64,000 bases of DNA from Solanum dulcamara (GCF_947179165.1 NC_077248.1:46712232-46776231), one strand, 5' to 3'. Positions 25,481 through 37,480 are shown, counted from the first letter of the stretch. The notes: generated by a model not told the origin, from the sequence alone. A program made the numbers and translations.

Positions 25481-25639
25481 AGGACTTTGCTCAATGTAAT
25501 CATTCATCTGCAACATTGACACAGTTTTAAAATTATGAAGTGGAATAATAATAATAACAATAATAATCTCTGCTCATCATTTTTTATTAACACTATTTGT
25601 CCTGGCCAATATGTTGTTGAAGATGCCGAGCATGATTCT

Positions 25640-26300
25640 TTCCTATCTAATGTGTCTCCATCACCTTTTCAGAGAAGGTCCCTATTTTGCATGTGTCACA
25701 CCAAAACTTGAACTCCTCATTGTTTTGTTTTTCATGAGATGTATTCTTTCTCAAGTCATTTGCACTGTCATCAATCAACAAGGATGGTGCATCGTTATCG
25801 TTCATACCTGTTGATCCTTCCTCTGATTTCTTCCCTGATATCACATCATCACAAGGAAGTTCCACAAGGTGGATAAATTTTAGTTTCTTTGGTGAAAGAC
25901 CAATGTAGCAGTTTTTCTCATCCTCCTTGTGTTTGTGTTTTTTTGTATCTTATGTGTCTCCATCTCCTTTTCAGAAAAAGTCCCTATTTTGCATGTGTCA
26001 CACCAAAACTTGAACTCCCTATTTTTTTGCTTTTCATGAGCGATGTTCTTTCTCACATCATCTGCACTGTCATCTATCAACAAGGATGGTGGATCATTAT
26101 CGTTTGGAATTGATGATCCTTCCTCTGATTTCTTTCCTGATATCAGATCATCGCAAGGACGTTCCACTAGCTGGATGAATTTTGATTTTTTTGGAAGAAG
26201 ACCAATGTTGCAGTTTTTATCGTCCTTCTGTTCTCTAAAAGCAGTCTCCTTGCGTTTGTGTTTTTTTTCTTGGAAGTGGACATTCAACCCATCTTAATTT
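25640..26300 (-). pseudogene. Zinc-finger gene remnant: duplicated U1-type C2H2 exon
   Basis: On the minus strand two units of about 101 codons follow each other. Each carries an H-x5-H-like start, a basic stretch, a CDD(L/V)ISGKKSEEGS and PSLLIDDSA core, and the finger half FKFWCDTCKIGTFSEK, then METH. The fingers fit C-x2-C-x12-H-x5-H, as in U1-type RNA- or DNA-binding fingers. The units repeat at 302 bp (25651 and 25953), one base short of 101 codons, so the second is frameshifted against the first. A stop follows METH in the second. Not transposon-like; I take it as a decayed or exon-split host gene. No closer name is justified. Confidence 0.55.
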
Positions 26301-26311
26301 GTAGTCCATAC

Positions 26312-26442
26312 CTGAAAAAGTGCACAACTCCACTCGTAATATTTTTTACTAGAGTACAACCTAATGAAGTCTTTTCAGCAACCTCTTCAGTTAGGGTTAC
26401 AGCTTTCCATTTTGCTCCAAAGAAAATTGTGTCTGACGTAAC
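26312..26442 (-). other. Candidate exon upstream of the zinc-finger exon
   Basis: Open on the minus strand with coding-like content (VTSDTIFFGAKWKAVTL, EEVAEKTSLGCTLVKN). It is bounded by TGACAATGCAG at the acceptor side and TTTCAG/GTATGG at the donor side. Length 131 bp. It is not recognised as a known domain; splice phases to its neighbours do not join cleanly by eye. Confidence 0.35.
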
Positions 26443-26624
26443 CTGCATTGTCAACACCAAAAGAAGAACTTCTCAGAAATTTAAATGCCTCATAAATGTT
26501 TTACTTATCTGAAAGCATATTGACGATTTCATAAATATTAAATGAATGTATAAAAAGCAACAGTAGTTTGTACTAAAAGAAGGAATAATGGCCTGTGGAA
26601 AGGAACCTACACTTGTTCATTTAC

Positions 26625-26770
26625 GGGCCGAAAGCATGTTTTGGAGGACAATAAAATGAAATCATCATCTCTCCTGATTCAGATCGATCAGGCCAATCCT
26701 CAGTTATATAATAATATATCTCGTTGCCATTGATAACATTTCGTTTCTGACTGTTATCTAGTCCATGAAA
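26625..26770 (-). other. Candidate exon (EIYYYITEDWPDRSESG)
   Basis: A minus-strand open stretch of about 48 codons that reads like real protein (GLDNSQKRNVINGN, then EIYYYITEDWPDRSESGEMM, then SFYCPPKHAFGP). It ends at a possible donor GCCC/GTAAAT near 26626. Collinear with the next candidate exon and the zinc-finger exon, so the three may be one gene. Function unknown. Confidence 0.35.
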
Positions 26771-27003
26771 TTATTTCCTAGGTTTCGTTGCTCAATTTAG
26801 AGATGACTTAACTTGTAATGATATAATATATTTAAATAGCATTCTGGTTGTGTAAGCTAGTCACCCAAACCAAGTATGAGAGTAATACGAACGGAGTACC
26901 TAAAGGAAGAAAATCAGGGAATCTAGGCATCTTTTATAGAATCGAAACACATATACTTTCTACAGAATAACTATTGGGTTTTAAAGGTGTGAATGGGAAA
27001 TAA

Positions 27004-27170
27004 AAGGTTGTGACGTTTATGAAAGGTTGCGCCTTTTCTAAAGGGTTGTGACCGTTTCAAAAGGTTGTGACTTTTCGAAAGGTTATGACTTTTCCAAAAA
27101 GTTGTGACTTTTTTGAAGAGTTGCGACTTTTCTAAAAGGTTGTGACTTTTGCGAAGGGTTGTGAATTTTT
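27004..27170 (+). repeat. Tandem array of about 18-bp GGTTGTGACTTTT words
   Basis: Nine to ten imperfect copies of AAAGGTTGTGACTTTTC with one to four changes each, ending about 45 bp before the TATA box. Placed like repeated upstream elements in copia LTR promoters. Confidence 0.75.
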
Positions 27171-27214
27171 CAATAAGCCACCAGAAGCACATGTTCTCAA
27201 TACTCTTTTTTGTC

Positions 27215-27223
27215 TATAAATAG
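27215..27223 (+). promoter_or_regulatory. TATA box
   Basis: TATAAATAG just downstream of the 18-bp array; fits a promoter transcribing rightward. Confidence 0.55.
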
Positions 27224-27899
27224 AGAATTTTTCTCTCATTTTTGAACATTGAATTTCTCCCTCTTCTGCATATATTTTCTTACAAATAAAGCTGAGTCTT
27301 TGTGTAATTTTGTTGCTGCTTTTGAGTTCGCTGAAATTATTGAAGTTTGAGGTACCGCTACTTTTTTAATAGTTTATCCATGTTATCTTGGGAGGTAATA
27401 ATCCATAACCTCGGGGACAGTGAGGGGATTAAATTCCTTAAGGACAAATAATGCATTTTGTGGACTCGAATACTATTATATGTTTTCATCTTTATTGTTT
27501 CTAGTGTGCTAACTTTTATGCAGGTTTAACAGCTTACGGAATTTAATAGTTTTTTCTGTATCTGAGATTTTGGGATTGGGGAACGACAGATCTTAGAAGT
27601 CATTGTCATGATATTTATATAATTTTGCTATACCTAAGTAAGTACATTATGAAGGAATATTAGATATGAAACTAGAAAGTAGTAATTTTTTCCTTACCAT
27701 AACCTTGATCAAATTAAAGATGATTAAGTTAAATAATGTGTTATTGTCATAATAGTTTTCACAAACTATTTTCAAAGGTTTCTTATTTGTTTTGATAAAA
27801 TTGGGTAGAGAAATACTTTTGTGTATATATTACATCCAATATTAGGTATATTTCAAGGATCTTAATCCAAGAATGTAGATGGCAAGACATTTTTTTCAT

Positions 27900-28535
27900 A
27901 AAAAAAAGTTTAATATTCGATTTAAAGAATATAAAAACTTCATCGAATATTAAATTTGTTCAAAAAAGAGAAAATATTATTTGGTTTGACTACGTGGAAG
28001 CTCTATAGAATTTAACATTCATAGATTTGAAGTAAGTCCTACAAACTTGGTAATAAGGGAAAGGTTTTAGAAAAGAAAATCATATCCTTATGATTTTCTA
28101 GTTCTATTTTGGATACTGAAATTTGTGCAGTTTTCTACTCCATGTGAAATTCAATTGTGTCTGATGTTTGGAGACTAAAATCATTTGATTTTCTACTTCT
28201 TTGGTTTGAAGAATATAAAAATTTTACCGAGTAAATCAGACTATGCATTTGATTTGAAGAATATAAAAACTTCACTAATTTATTAAACACTCTGTTAGAA
28301 TGAATATTCTGACTTGAAGAGTATAAAAACTTAGTCAAGAATATAAAGGGTAAACGATTTGAAGAATATAAAAACTTCATTGATAACTAAAAACAATGTT
28401 GTATTTTTGGTTTCTGGAGATTAAAACCTCTTTGTTTTCTACTTAATCTGAATTTGAAATTGATTTGAAGTCATAAAAACTTCATCAGCATTCAAAGTTT
28501 ATTCAGTAGACGATTTGAAGAATATAAAAACTTCA
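27900..28535 (+). repeat. Dispersed repeats with core TGAAGAATATAAAAACTTCA
   Basis: Seven copies at about 27925, 28205, 28254, 28314, 28355, 28462 and 28513, spaced 41 to 280 bp apart. The 5-bp arms TGAAG and CTTCA are complementary around an A/T loop containing TATAAAAA. A longer block with TTTGATTTTCTACTT / TTTGTTTTCTACTT also repeats (28190 and 28430). No coding sequence; the translated KFLYSSNQ repeats on the minus strand are a by-product. Confidence 0.7.
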
Positions 28536-28606
28536 TTGTTAAGTAGAAACAAGTCGTACAAAGATGCAGTCTTTAGTATTAGTATTTTAAATACTAAGTG
28601 GTCTGT

Positions 28607-29340
28607 CTAATTGTGACAGAAGGGAAAAACACATATTAGTGACATAAAATTAGTGATTTTGTCCCTGCAATGGATGCCTCTATGAATTAAATTTTGACAA
28701 TAGGTAAAGATTCTCAAAGGAAATGGAAGCACTACAATTCTTTTGTAGAATATAATCTTTAAAAGAGGTTTTATGTTGCCAATATGTATTTTGATAGTAT
28801 ACATTTGAAAGAATGAGAAAATAAATATGTGAAAAATTATTTTTAAATACTTGAAAAATATTTTTGAGATCATATTTAAAATGTGGGGGTTCTTTGCTTG
28901 TGATAAAGATAAAATTAGACTTGGTGTATAATTTAAATGTGGAAGCACAAGATATGAAATTGAATGACATTCTTGTATTATATTAGACCCACAAAATTCT
29001 AAAGTTTTGTAATTGACATATCCCAAACGTTCATGCCATAAATAATTTGGCTCAAGCAAGTAAGAAAGCTCATAAATACCCTTTGTGAGGTTAACATTTT
29101 CCTACAAATATTTTGTTCTTAGTTATTATAGCTTTGTCAAATACAAATATTATTTAAAGTCAACACCTTGTTAGATGTCCTTTTAAAGATGACCTTTCCA
29201 TAACTTTCAATTTTGGTTGTTGCAGAATTATCCATGAACATAATCTTATCGAGTCCAATATGAGCGTATGAACCAAATGCTTCTTTATAACACAAAAGAT
29301 GACAGATGATATTTTTTAAAACCAACATTCATGTCTATAC
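28607..29340 (-). pseudogene. Decayed Ty1/copia pol fragment
   Basis: On the minus strand, MDNSATTKIESYGKVIFK with VLTLNNI (29137-29328) fits the copia protease to gag-pre-integrase spacer. LWHERLGYVNYKTL (about 29010-29050) is the gag-pre-integrase box. Downstream the frame degenerates and the integrase is not recognisable. Stops and frame changes show it is dead. It may or may not belong with the LTR-like region at 26960, which points the other way. Confidence 0.7.
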
Positions 29341-29899
29341 AAATAATTGTATTTTAGTAGACATCTATTTTCATGAGAGATAAAAACATTTTAAGTAACA
29401 CTTTTTCATAAGAGAACACAACTCTTTTGAACAAGTATATATATTTAATTTGGTAGTTTCATACTAGTAATATCATATTATATATTAGTAAAAGAGAAAT
29501 TCAACGGCCAAAATATACTTCTTCGGTCACTTTGGGCCTTTTTTATATATTTTGTATCGTATTTACATATTTATAAATTATCCTGACCTTTTTCGTTATA
29601 TTAGTGTTGCTTCTACCTTTTTATGCTATTATTTATTTATTTAAATTGAGATTTGACTTCCGTTTTGAGTTGGGTTAGGCTTGCTTACTCGAGAGTTATA
29701 GTGGGCTCTATCATGGCCCAAATTTGGTTCGTGACTCGGTCATATGATGGCCCAACCTATTCCTATACTATTCATTTGTCGTTAGTTTTTGCTGGACTGA
29801 AAGATGCTTCCATCTGACCATGGTTTTGGAGGTATTGTATGAACGACTCTATATTCATTGCTATTTCATATATACTCTGTATACTCTAAGATTCTCCAA
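29341..29899. other. Intergenic, no gene seen
   Basis: AT-rich and free of recognisable coding sequence. The part at 29640-29760 (GGGTTAGGCTTGC, GGCCCAA words) looks like worn LTR or LINE sequence but cannot be assigned. Confidence 0.4.
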
Positions 29900-32590
29900 C
29901 CAAAATATCATCTTCTCCATTATTTGAGGAGGTGGCTATGGACATATTATTAGAAAATTCCATACCCATGTTCTTCATTAAATCTTTCTTTACTTCCTCC
30001 AAAAATGCCGCAATAAGGTCTGTCTTTTAGAGAACTACTTTCTTCATTTGAAGCTTCCTGGATATTATCCTAAATGGACTAATACCATCCTGTCCTTTTG
30101 GGTGGATTCGGTTTGGCCCTTGCTAATAGATACATTGATGGAGTCCAAAATCTCTTCTCCATACAAGTGACCTTCTGCATCCTTCTGAACTAATTTACTC
30201 AAGAACTTAGTATGAAATTTCCTTTTTAAACACGGAAGTCCTTCATTGGTGTTATGAACCTCAATTGTCCACTTCATGATCCAAGGAATTAAAAATTCCA
30301 TAGAGATATACATTAATGATATCCCTTAAGAATACATATCACTTTGTTGTAATTTCATCAATTTTGGTGAAATATCCACCGACTCAGCATATAATTTCTT
30401 ATAATTTTTTGGAAGAATTTTTAGAAATGGTCCATATAAGGTCCGCCATTGGCAAAACTAATTCAAAATCGGTTGTTTAAAAACATGAGCACAAATCTTT
30501 ATTAACCAAGAGTACTTCCTATTAACATTTTTGTATAAAAGAGCTTTATTAAAGTTTTCTATATACTCCCAATAGTTAAATTTGACCATAATTATTTTTG
30601 ATCTGGGTGAGTATACTCTCGTTCTTTCATAGTACTAATACTCCATTCTTTAGTAGTAAAAATCTTTTTAATTATTATTTCTGAAAAGTTATAAACTTTT
30701 TTTGTAAAAGAGGGATAGAAATGCTAAAATTCAGTTGACCCCATCGAAAAAGTATAATCTCGTTGTGCATCTTATATTTATAAGTAGCAACAGCATATGA
30801 TGCTATATCGAAATATCTAGTCATAATCAACCAAGCATAATCTTTCCTTTGAAGATCTCTGTTCTATAGAAGAAGTATTACTTCATCTTTTGCATTCTTA
30901 TGAAAGACTTCAGTATTTTCTCCTGCCTCATCATTGACAATTTCAGAGTAAGATGGAGAGTTATCACCCTGATTTTGTTTGGATTTCATAAACTCCATGA
31001 ATTCTTTATACATTGGGTGATTAGCATTCACCCTGAAACACCCGTAGATGTTCCTATGATATTTGAGGCTATCAGCCTCTGGTACCAACTTGGGCCAGGA
31101 TATTACATCTTCCCAAATTTTTCCTTCCTCTATTAGAGAAGGAACCTCCATGTGTCCAACTTGTCCTCACTCCTGCAATCATCCGATAAATAATTATGAA
31201 TTGAGATATTCTCTAATAAGGATATCAGGAAGACTATTATTAGTTCCTTTTTTATAACATATCTCAAAATCAAATGGCGCTAGTAAAGCTTTCCATCTTG
31301 CAAACATTTGTTTAGAGACATCATGCTTAACATCCTTATTAAAGATGAATTTAACAGCCTGACAATCAATTTTTATAATAAACTTTTTATTATATAAATC
31401 ACCTTGGAACTTTAAAACACTTTTGACAATAGCCATTATTTCTTTGGTTACTGTAGCTTAATTCTTTTTTACTATTTGTCCATTTTCCGGAGTAGAACTG
31501 GATGATATACTCTTGGTACTTATTAGGAGAGAGATGTTTTAATATTCCTCCATAACCAATATCAAATGCATCTGTCTCTACAATCTTTTGCCAATTTTGG
31601 ATTAGCTAAAGTGAGACAAGGAAGGTTATTTATCTTTGTCTTAATATGTTTTACTACTTCTATATGATTAGCAGTCCATGCTTTAGGATTCTTTTTAAGC
31701 ATATCATAAAGAATAGATGTATCCTTAGCTAGATCCTTTATAAAAGGAGAAATATAATTTAAACTATCCAAAAATCTTTGCAACTAGGTTTTATCAGTAA
31801 TAACATCAGAAATTTTAAGGAAAATTCAATGCTTCGTTGAATAGGAATAATTTTCCCTTTTTCAATATTATGACCTAAGAATCTGACATTATTTTGGAAA
31901 TTATGCATTTTTGGTCTAGATATAACTAAACCATTTTGAATAATGATTTTCTTAAATAAATCAAGATGTTTAAAATGGATTTTTGATGTTTTGGAAAATA
32001 CTAAGATATCATCTCTATATACAATAATAAAATTGCTATAGAGGTTGAAAATATCATTCATAATTTTTTTAAATTCGAAAGGAGCATTCTTCTATCCAAA
32101 AGGCATAACATTTCATTCATACTGACCCATTGGAACATTAAAAGTGGTTTTATACATATCTTTTTCAGAAATATGGATTTGCCAATATTCTGATTTTAAA
32201 TCAAATTTAGAAAATATGATAGCATTATGCATTCTATCTAACAAATCAATTTTATTAGGAATAGGATATCTAATACATTTGAGGGTTTTATTAAGGGGTT
32301 TATAATCAATAACCAACCTGGGTACTCCTCTTTTCTGCTCTTCTTGTTTATTAACACAGAAAGTAGTACATGACCAAGGAGATTTAGAAGGTCTTATTAA
32401 ACCGTTCTGTAAGAGAGATATAATCTCATTTTTCATAGATCCGGATATTCCGAATTAATTTGGCAAGGAATTTCCTTTGTAGGAATATTATCCTCCTAAA
32501 AGTCTTCTTCATATGGAAGGCTTACTGCATGCTTTTTCCTTTCCCAAAAAATATTTGGATGATCTCCACAAGAATTGATTTTTTATCATA
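29900..32590 (-). pseudogene. Endogenous pararetrovirus fragment (Caulimoviridae), decayed polymerase region
   Basis: Minus strand, 5' to 3': reverse transcriptase fingers and palm (32436-32113), palm with the catalytic box present as YRDD (32061-31759), thumb/connection (31783-31562), RNase H end (31436-31194), a downstream region with SWPKLVPEADSL (31151-30864), and a C-terminal part (30780-29930). The RT block lacks gypsy-specific words and resembles caulimovirids of the solendovirus/florendovirus kind. No integrase follows RNase H, as expected for this family. At least two in-frame stops lie at 32060-32115, with frameshifts near 31780 and stops between 31190 and 30340. No coat or movement gene is seen. 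It is a non-functional relic; genus is my inference. Confidence 0.85.
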
Positions 32591-34375
32591 TCAATTTTTA
32601 CCACAACCCAATTTCTCAAGCCGTGATGGCACTTACTAACTATCATCCGCAGATAAGCCTAACCCTTAACCATTAGCCTGGAACCAGAGGCAACGGTCTA
32701 TCAAGCAGAAGATGAATAAAAAAAGGGAAAATAAGTAATAATGAGAAGAAAGAGAACAATTGAAACAAACACAAGAAACCACCCTAGGACCTGGTATCAG
32801 TTAGTAATTGAGCATCTAAATTAAAATAGGAGTACAAGGCATTTACAAATACAATATGAGTACAGACAGTCTTCAAAAGCAAGTAAAGACTAGTCTTAAT
32901 TTAACATGGATGGAAATTGAAAAACTCTGAACACCAAGAGCTCACCAAATCTCTAAATCAAAAATTGCTCCGCACCATTCCAAATCAACCGCAATAACCT
33001 GTACTATAATCTGCAGGGCAGAAAAGTGTAGTATGAGTACCAAATGAATGGTACTCAGTAGGTATAGGCCAACTGAGCTCCACAGATAAGCAAATATAAA
33101 TCACAGATGATCAGGCAAATATACCACAACTAAAAAAAAATAAGATCTAACACAAGATAAAGCAGGAAATAAGAGTAAAGAGGTTGGATATTTATAACTA
33201 TAGAAGATAGAGTCAAAGAAATCACCTGCACTCGCAAGCCACAACCTATTTACATAAAGGAGCACTAAAGGAGCTAACTAATCAAGGACGGAATATTGTC
33301 TATTGCGGCTAATCACATATCAACCAAGAACCAAACCAATTGAGTCTAACAAGGAAGCCCAAACAAAACCAACCCAGACTAAGACACCTTGCGACCCAAC
33401 TACAAGTACAACAAGAGATAAGAACACGTAAAATTGAGAAAAAACTGACCAAACGCCCATAACCCCAGAAGGTAGAAGCAACAACAAACATACCGCAGGA
33501 CCTTTTAAAATTGTGGGACCATACTATACAAGTATATTGGTGATAGACGATACTAATGAATGCAATATTGTAGTAACATCCAGTCAAATCATCGGTGACT
33601 CTCAGAGATAAACAACAACAACAAGTGTATAGGCCCACCCCAATCCTCAGCTTGTCAAGTGGAACCCATGTGACTCACTCATCCAGTTTAGTGGTGCACT
33701 GTCTAGAGGGGCCCATAGGGAATGAAAGAAGTTCATATACACTACCTGGGCCCAAACTAGGTCTTACATAAACATACAGTATCCCTGTAGTGGTACCGGA
33801 GAGTTAGCAACCAAGCCGAGTAGAAAGGGAGAAGTCGCACCAGATATCAGTAAATAAGTACCCTCAAAATATTAGCACCCCAAAAAGGGGACACCTAGCC
33901 AGCCAGTAAACTCCCAGGGGCATGGCCCAACTAGCAAGAATAAACTCGAGGTATAGTCAAGAAAGAGTGTCGATGCGCCGAATAGCTAAGGAAAACTGAG
34001 CACATTCCAGAAGCCTCTAATGCCACAAGTAGAAAAATAAGTACGTCCCTGATGCCTCATAAGTTTCAAAACCAGTGACCAAGTAATCCCGATGGTACGA
34101 CTCTCGTTAAAACAAGTTTAAAGTAGTAAAAGCGTGAGAAAGCCTTCTCAAAAGTAGTGGTGAAAATTTCAATATCACTTCTAGGATCGTACCACAAAAT
34201 GAGTGAATATACCCAATAAAATGCAAGAAACCATCACTAGCATCCAAACAAGATATGCGCATCCATAAAGGAAATACCAAGTCCAAAAACACCAACAAGT
34301 CAAGAGACTAACCTACGATCCAATCACCCCTCGGATATAGCCTCGAGTCCCAATAATAAATAACAGGTAAAATAG

Positions 34376-34685
34376 CATCATAAGCCTATTGCTAAACAAA
34401 ACCAAAACAATCGAGGAATGGTTTAGAATCAAATAGGGGAGAAATATATCTAGTATTGATGCCTTACAGCAAAATATACGACCTCATCTCTCAACGAGCA
34501 TAGCTAAGCCCAACGTATGGTTGCGATGACATCATAAGACTACTGCTAAACAAAAGCAAAACAATTGAGACATGGTTCAGAATCAAATAGGGAGAAATAT
34601 CTCTAGTATCGAAGCCTTACCACAAAATATATGACCTCAGATCCCAACAAGCACAGCTAAGCCCAACCTATGGCTACGATGATCC
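34376..34685. repeat. Tandem duplication, unit about 153 bp
   Basis: The block starting CATCATAAGCC at 34376 recurs as CATCATAAGAC at about 34530, with shared CTGCTAAACAAAA, GGTT(T/C)AGAATCAAATAGGG and AGCTAAGCCCAAC blocks. Confidence 0.75.
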
Positions 34686-37480
34686 CCATAGATCTCAGGC
34701 ACTAGCATAAAGGTTATCATATCCAAGATAGGCCCTACCAGAAGCTACGCTTAGCTAAGAGGGTAATAAACACCTGATAAAGTACCTAAGGCTCAAACCT
34801 AGCCTAAGGCCATCAATAACAATCCTAAACAGGATAATAATACTAAGTCAACATCACAACCAAGACCCACAGCCTAATATAAGAATTTCATGAGACTATT
34901 CTATCTTATAGCTCACCTGGGAACAAGAAAATGTATTAGGATGAGGAGAACGCTAATCTCAGAAAATACTCACCTAAGTCACATGAAAAATTTACTACAT
35001 GATATCTAATAGAGTTCAATCAAAAGGGGGAGACCGTAGCCTACCTCGAAGTCTATCACGCATGCTCTAAATCCACCAAGATAAAGCTCTCGACCTCCGT
35101 ATCGCTTCCAATACGACCATGCTACCAAAATTTTAATCACCTCATCAATACAATCATTTTGATACTAAAACTATCAAATTCAAAGACGAGCTAATTTTGG
35201 AGTCAAAATTAGAAATTATAGGGCCTGCTTCGTGACTTATGGAACTGACTCTGAGAATAGGTCCTAAATGCTAAGCCTAGTTTATGTTCCAAAAGGAAAC
35301 ATAATTCTCACACTAAAATAGCTTTAATATCAATATGCATCTACATTCATAATTTGGCCCAAAACAAGAAAGGACCACAGAAAAATGGAAAAATTTACCT
35401 TCAACGAAGCTTCTATGCTAACTTCTAAGAAAACCACCTCATTCCCTTTGAAAAACCACGCGAAATAGACTTTGGAATCACTCAAATTGCCTCAAAGTTG
35501 AACACTCAACTAAATTCTTGAACATTAAAAATAACCCAGGTGTCACTTCAACGGACACCCACTGGTCTCTTAAGCGACCACCGCAAAGAAGTGAGCCTCG
35601 CTTAAGAGAGGACCCTGTCGCTTTAGAGACACCCGCATAGGAGGGCCAAGTCGCTTTAGCGACCTCCTGGCCGCTTTAGCCACCGCACCAGACTCAGCTG
35701 GTGCAAATTACACTTTGTCATGTCCAATTCTCTGATGGGCTGCTCAAGATTTGTTCAGAACACCATGCGTACAAATGAGATATGCTACCCTACCAAATTG
35801 GATGTTTTGCACTCAATAGCCTAGTTGTAATTTCCATACAAGGTCGTTATGAATGAATATAGGTCTACTCCCAATGCCATTTTTAGTTAAATTCCATAAC
35901 GGGACTCGAGATTAGCGAAAGCCTTGGGAAGTAAATAAAGAGTCATTCTAGACCAAGCTCAATATTTTGGAACAAACCGCGTAGATGGAATTTTAATTTG
36001 AGTGTGTTTTTCAAGAATATTGACCAAAGTCAATCATAGGCCATATAGGATCTCATCTCCCAACGAGCGCATCTAAGCCCAACTTATAGCTATGATGAGC
36101 CCCAGAGGTCTCAGACACTAGTATAAAGGGTATCCTATCAATAATAAGCCTTACCGAAAGCTACGCCTAGCTAAGAAGAAAATAAACACCTGATAAAGAA
36201 CCTATGGCTCAAACCTAGCCTAAGGCCATTAATAAAAATCCTAAATAGGATAATAATGCTAAGTAAACACCATAACAAAGGCCCACAACCTAATCTAAGG
36301 ATTTTGTGGGACTATTCTAGCCTATAGCTCACCCAGGAATAAGAAAACAGATTAGAATGAGGGGAACGCTAATATCAGCAAATGCTTACCTAAGCCACAT
36401 GTAAAATATACTATGCGATATCTAATAGAGTTTAGTCAAAAGGGGAAGAACGTAGCATGATCCAAATCTACCAAGATGAAGTTCTCGACCTACAAATCGC
36501 CTCTAATCTCTACAACGCTAACAAAATGTTAATCACATTGTCAATATAATTGTTTTGATACTAAAATTATCGAATTCAGAGATAAGCCAATTTCAGCGTT
36601 AAAATTGAGCATTGTGGGTCCACTCCATAACTTTTGGAATTGACTCTAACAATAGGTCCTAAATGCTAAACCTATCTTTCATTCCAAAAGGAAACACAAT
36701 TCGAACACTAAAACAGCTTCAATATCAACATGCATCTACATTCATAATTTGGCCCAAAATAAGAAAGGACCACATCAAAATGAAAGAATTTACTCCAACA
36801 AAGCTTCTACACTAACTTCTGAGCATACAACCTAATTCCCCTAAAACAATCATGCAAAATAACCTTTAGAATCACTTAAATTGCCTCAAATTTGAAAGGG
36901 AAATCAATCTCCAAAGTTGAACACTCAACTAAATTCTTGAACATTAAAAATGACTCCTAGGTGTCGCTTAAGAGGACACCCGCTAGTCGCTTAAGCGACC
37001 ACCCCAAAGAGGCGGGCCTCGCTTAAGCAAGGACCATGTCTCTTTATCGAGGAGTCGCTTTAGCGAGTAGTCGCTTTAGCGAGGAGTCGCTTTAGCGACT
37101 TCCTGGCCACTTTAGCAACAGTCACTTCAGTGATAGTCGCTTTAGCGACCAGGATTCACTTAGCAACAACACCAGACTCACCTAGTGCAAATTAGACTTT
37201 GGCATATCCAATTCTTCGATGGGGTGCTCGGGATTCATTCAAAACCTCATGCGCATAAATGAGATATGCTATCCCACTAAATTCAATATTTTGGACTCAA
37301 TGGCGTAGTTGAAATTTCTATACAGGGTTGTTATGATAGAATGTGGATCCTACTCACATTGCCCTTTTTAGCTAAATTATACAACGGGTCTCAAGATTAG
37401 ACCAGAAATATAGGGAAGCGAACAAAGGGTCATTCAAGACCAAACTTGATATTCTGGAATTAACCACATTGACAAAATTA
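34650..37480. repeat. Large tandem duplication, unit about 1.4 kb
   Basis: Copy 1 is about 34650-36030 and copy 2 about 36040-37480. Both pass through GAAGCTACGC(T/C)TAGCTAAGA, GATATCTAATAGAGTT, CATTTTGATACTAAAA-type and GTCGCTT blocks in the same order. They are clearly diverged, so the duplication is old. A third homologous copy is at 52116-53500. Confidence 0.8.

Larger units (their letters stand above)
26960..27560 (+). mobile_element. LTR-like promoter region, probably copia-type
   Basis: An array of about 18-bp words (see next entry) is followed by TCTATAAATAGAGAA (27213-27227) and a leader containing CATTGAATTTCTCCC and an AATAAAG signal at 27287. This order, enhancer-like repeats then TATA then short leader, is usual for copia LTR U3-R regions. 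LTR ends and TSD could not be fixed, so the class is inferred. Confidence 0.45.

Noticed and set aside
25889..26512. Plus-strand ORFs over the zinc-finger segment
   Set aside because: Antisense shadows. The minus strand carries the finger motifs and coding-like composition.
27004..27170. CRISPR-like array
   Set aside because: The words are contiguous and imperfect, with no unique spacers, in a plant genome.
26971..27192. 73-residue minus-strand ORF with repeated KSHNLL-like words
   Set aside because: The translated repeat is a by-product of the 18-bp DNA array.
28135..28380. Minus-strand ORF with KFLYSSNQ repeats
   Set aside because: It arises from the dispersed TGAAGAATATAAAAACTTCA repeats; no start context or domain.
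33309..33638. 109-residue minus-strand ORF rich in Cys and Phe
   Set aside because: It lies inside a gypsy LTR and no known motif is present.
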